The translations under genes and the position numbers were made by a program. The notes under the pieces were generated by a model that did no database searches, had not been told where the DNA came from, and was given only the letters and a program-made list of their open reading frames with translations. DNA of 64,000 nucleotides from Phycisphaerae bacterium (GTDB taxonomy: Bacteria > Planctomycetota > Phycisphaerae > UBA1845), in assembly GCA_029260215.1 (NCBI GenBank), contig JAJDDQ010000031.1:186001-250000 (forward strand), written 5' to 3'. Positions 62,883 through 64,000 of this stretch are shown here, piece by piece. Every line of letters begins with the position of its first letter. The stretch's first letter is position 1.

Positions 62883-63680
62883 TTACGGTTTTCCGTCGTA
62901 TTCCGCCCAGGTTTTGGGCGTTTCGTACACGCGTACGCGGTCCAGCGTGGCTGGTGGTGGGAATTTGTCCGTCAGAAGGTCGAAAATCACCATTGCGATG
63001 TTCTCAACACTGGGATTCCGTTCGGCGAAGTCCGAGCAATCCAGATTCAGATGCTTGTGGTCGAACCGGTCGATCACCCGCTCGGTCACGATGCGTTCGC
63101 ACTCCGCGAGCGAAATGAGGGTTCCGAATCGCGGATCGGGTTGACCTTTGAGCGTTACGCGCAGGACGTAGTTGTGGCCGTGTCCGTTGGGGTTGGTGCA
63201 TCGCCCGAAGGTCGCGAAGTTCTCCAGATCGGTCATATCCGGGCACCACAGGCGGTGGGCGGCGCTGAATTCGAAAGCGTAGGTTGATCGGGCCATCGTC
63301 GGTTCCTCGCGCGACACGGAGACTGAGGCGTGCGGCGACAGTTGAAGCGTAACTTGTTCCAAAACGGTGGTCGGCGGCGACTGGTTGGCCAGTGTTTTCC
63401 AAAGATTTACCGTCTCCTCAGCCACTCGGCAGCGGCGGCGCGCGTTTAAGAAAACGATTCGCAGGTGTTCGACTGCATTTTCTCGCAGCAGTTTGTCGAT
63501 GAGTTTGATGTTGCAAAGGTAGCCGGTGCGTTTTTCGACCGGACCCGACACGACGGCTTGAAGGATAAGGTGGGGGCAGATGGCATCTGAACCGGGCATA
63601 CCAGCCCAACCATTGATGGACGCTCGCTCGCTCGGACTCTCGGGTCCGAGTGAGAACCTGATTTCTCTCATCAGCCGCAT
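62883..63680 (-). CDS. Two-domain 6-pyruvoyl-tetrahydropterin synthase-like protein
   Basis: About 265 residues. The C-terminal half is a full PTPS/QueD domain: YAFEFSAAHRLWC, CTNPNGHGHNYVLRVTLKG (zinc His and catalytic Cys), FDHKHLNLDC and RVRVYETPKTWAEYDG. It is closer to the animal PTPS pattern than to E. coli QueD. The N-terminal half (MREIRFSLGP, ILQAVVSGPVEKRTGYLCNI, IDKLLRENAVEHLRIV) is a second, degenerate PTPS domain without the zinc His residues. Start uncertain: ATG 63680 or 63671. It may make a queuosine or biopterin-type precursor. Confidence 0.83.
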   Translation of the reverse strand: MRLMREIRFSLGPESPSERASINGWAGMPGSDAICPHLILQAVVSGPVEKRTGYLCNIKLIDKLLRENAVEHLRIVFLNARRRCRVAEETVNLWKTLANQSPPTTVLEQVTLQLSPHASVSVSREEPTMARSTYAFEFSAAHRLWCPDMTDLENFATFGRCTNPNGHGHNYVLRVTLKGQPDPRFGTLISLAECERIVTERVIDRFDHKHLNLDCSDFAERNPSVENIAMVIFDLLTDKFPPPATLDRVRVYETPKTWAEYDGKP

Positions 63681-63734
63681 GTTTGACGATCCGTCGGGTT
63701 TCGCGGAAGGCGGGGCTTCGCAGCCCGCGCGCAC

Positions 63735-64000
63735 CGGTATTCTAGGATTTTGGCGCTAAATTGACACCTGTTTCGTACCATCGTGACGATCCGCATCTTC
63801 GGCAAAGAATGCTTGACTGTCACAGATCGGTCTCGTACGGTCCTCGATGGTGTATTGGCGCGGGTGAGCGTGGACCCGCTTCAGATCGTGTCGTGCGCCG
63901 GCGTTTCGGTTTGTTCGAGTTGGGCGGATCGGGGTCGTGCGCATGCGTGTAGCCAAGGAAGGCCCACACCGCTTCCACGGGGGTGGAGATCATAAAATCA
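63735..64000. other. Window end, no confident gene
   Basis: An open frame at 63783-63995 has no ribosome site and unlikely composition. A TTGACA box at 63760-63765 with a weak -10 might be a promoter for a gene beyond the window. Confidence 0.4.

Noticed and set aside
63783..63995. A 70-codon open frame at the window end
   Set aside because: No ribosome site and no family resemblance; may be untranslated leader of a gene beyond the window.

Overview
The window looks like a chromosome segment of a planctomycete, probably of the Phycisphaerae or a close relative. This rests on a moderately high GC content and several hallmark proteins: an H-X9-DG-type prepilin-like protein, two surface proteins ending in IPT-type C-terminal sorting motifs, two secreted proteins ending in dockerin-like Ca-binding repeats, a matrixin-type lipoprotein, a small membrane protein ending in a CxECGYDLTGN...CPECG zinc ribbon, and many extragenic palindromes. 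The assignment is inferred from family knowledge and was not tested by a search.

Layout. 1-933 is the end of a CHASE2-like membrane protein cut by the window edge, followed by a His-rich lipoprotein (947-1864). 1933-9105 is a tight plus-strand surface-sugar cluster: three tandem CgeB-like glycosyltransferases, two SAM methyltransferases and a large membrane protein fused to a Rossmann-like domain, with four-base ATGA overlaps between several genes. 9146-10239 (minus) holds a DoxX/MauE-like membrane protein and a rhodanese. 10549-12576 is a divergent EF-G-like GTPase whose G4 motif is altered. 12577-13717 has no protein gene but has two promoter-to-terminator units that look like small RNAs. 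13718-16873 is an 11-haem cytochrome joined to LVIVD-like repeats and a dockerin.

17077-23958 is a pyrimidine-catabolism cluster: class III aminotransferase, NCS2 permease, beta-ureidopropionase-type amidohydrolase, methylmalonate-semialdehyde dehydrogenase and cytosine deaminase. Together they could take cytosine or uracil breakdown products through beta-alanine to an acyl-CoA, but the dihydropyrimidine dehydrogenase and dihydropyrimidinase steps are not in this window. 24212-28400 is a tyrosine-degradation pair (hppD and hmgA) split by a three-gene insert: a zinc-peptidase-like protein, a minimal nucleotidyltransferase and a HEPN protein. 28442-31572 encodes a matrixin lipoprotein and an IPT-CTERM protein. 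Peptide deformylase, a TPR protein, ribosomal protein S20, an S4-less TlyA/FtsJ-like methyltransferase and a multicopper oxidase with DNRLRE and Cys-rich repeats follow.

37968-49406 (minus) is the nusA-infB-ylxP-rbfA translation operon, enlarged by a zinc-ribbon membrane protein, an endonuclease III-like protein with a histone-like tail, a 1156-residue TPR lipoprotein and yebC. 49616-50761 is an ABC ATPase with a near-perfect sigma70 promoter. 50954-58057 holds a hydrolase, a DinB-like protein, a nitroreductase, the prepilin-like gene beside a duplicated remnant of its own 3' end, citrate synthase and endonuclease IV. The last part has three small Cys-containing exported proteins, short uncharacterised genes, a dockerin-bearing zinc metalloprotease and a two-domain 6-pyruvoyl-tetrahydropterin synthase-like protein.

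The intergenic spaces are unusually rich in short palindromic repeats belonging to several families. One family has become part of two coding regions. I saw no rRNA, tRNA, CRISPR array, transposase or integrase.
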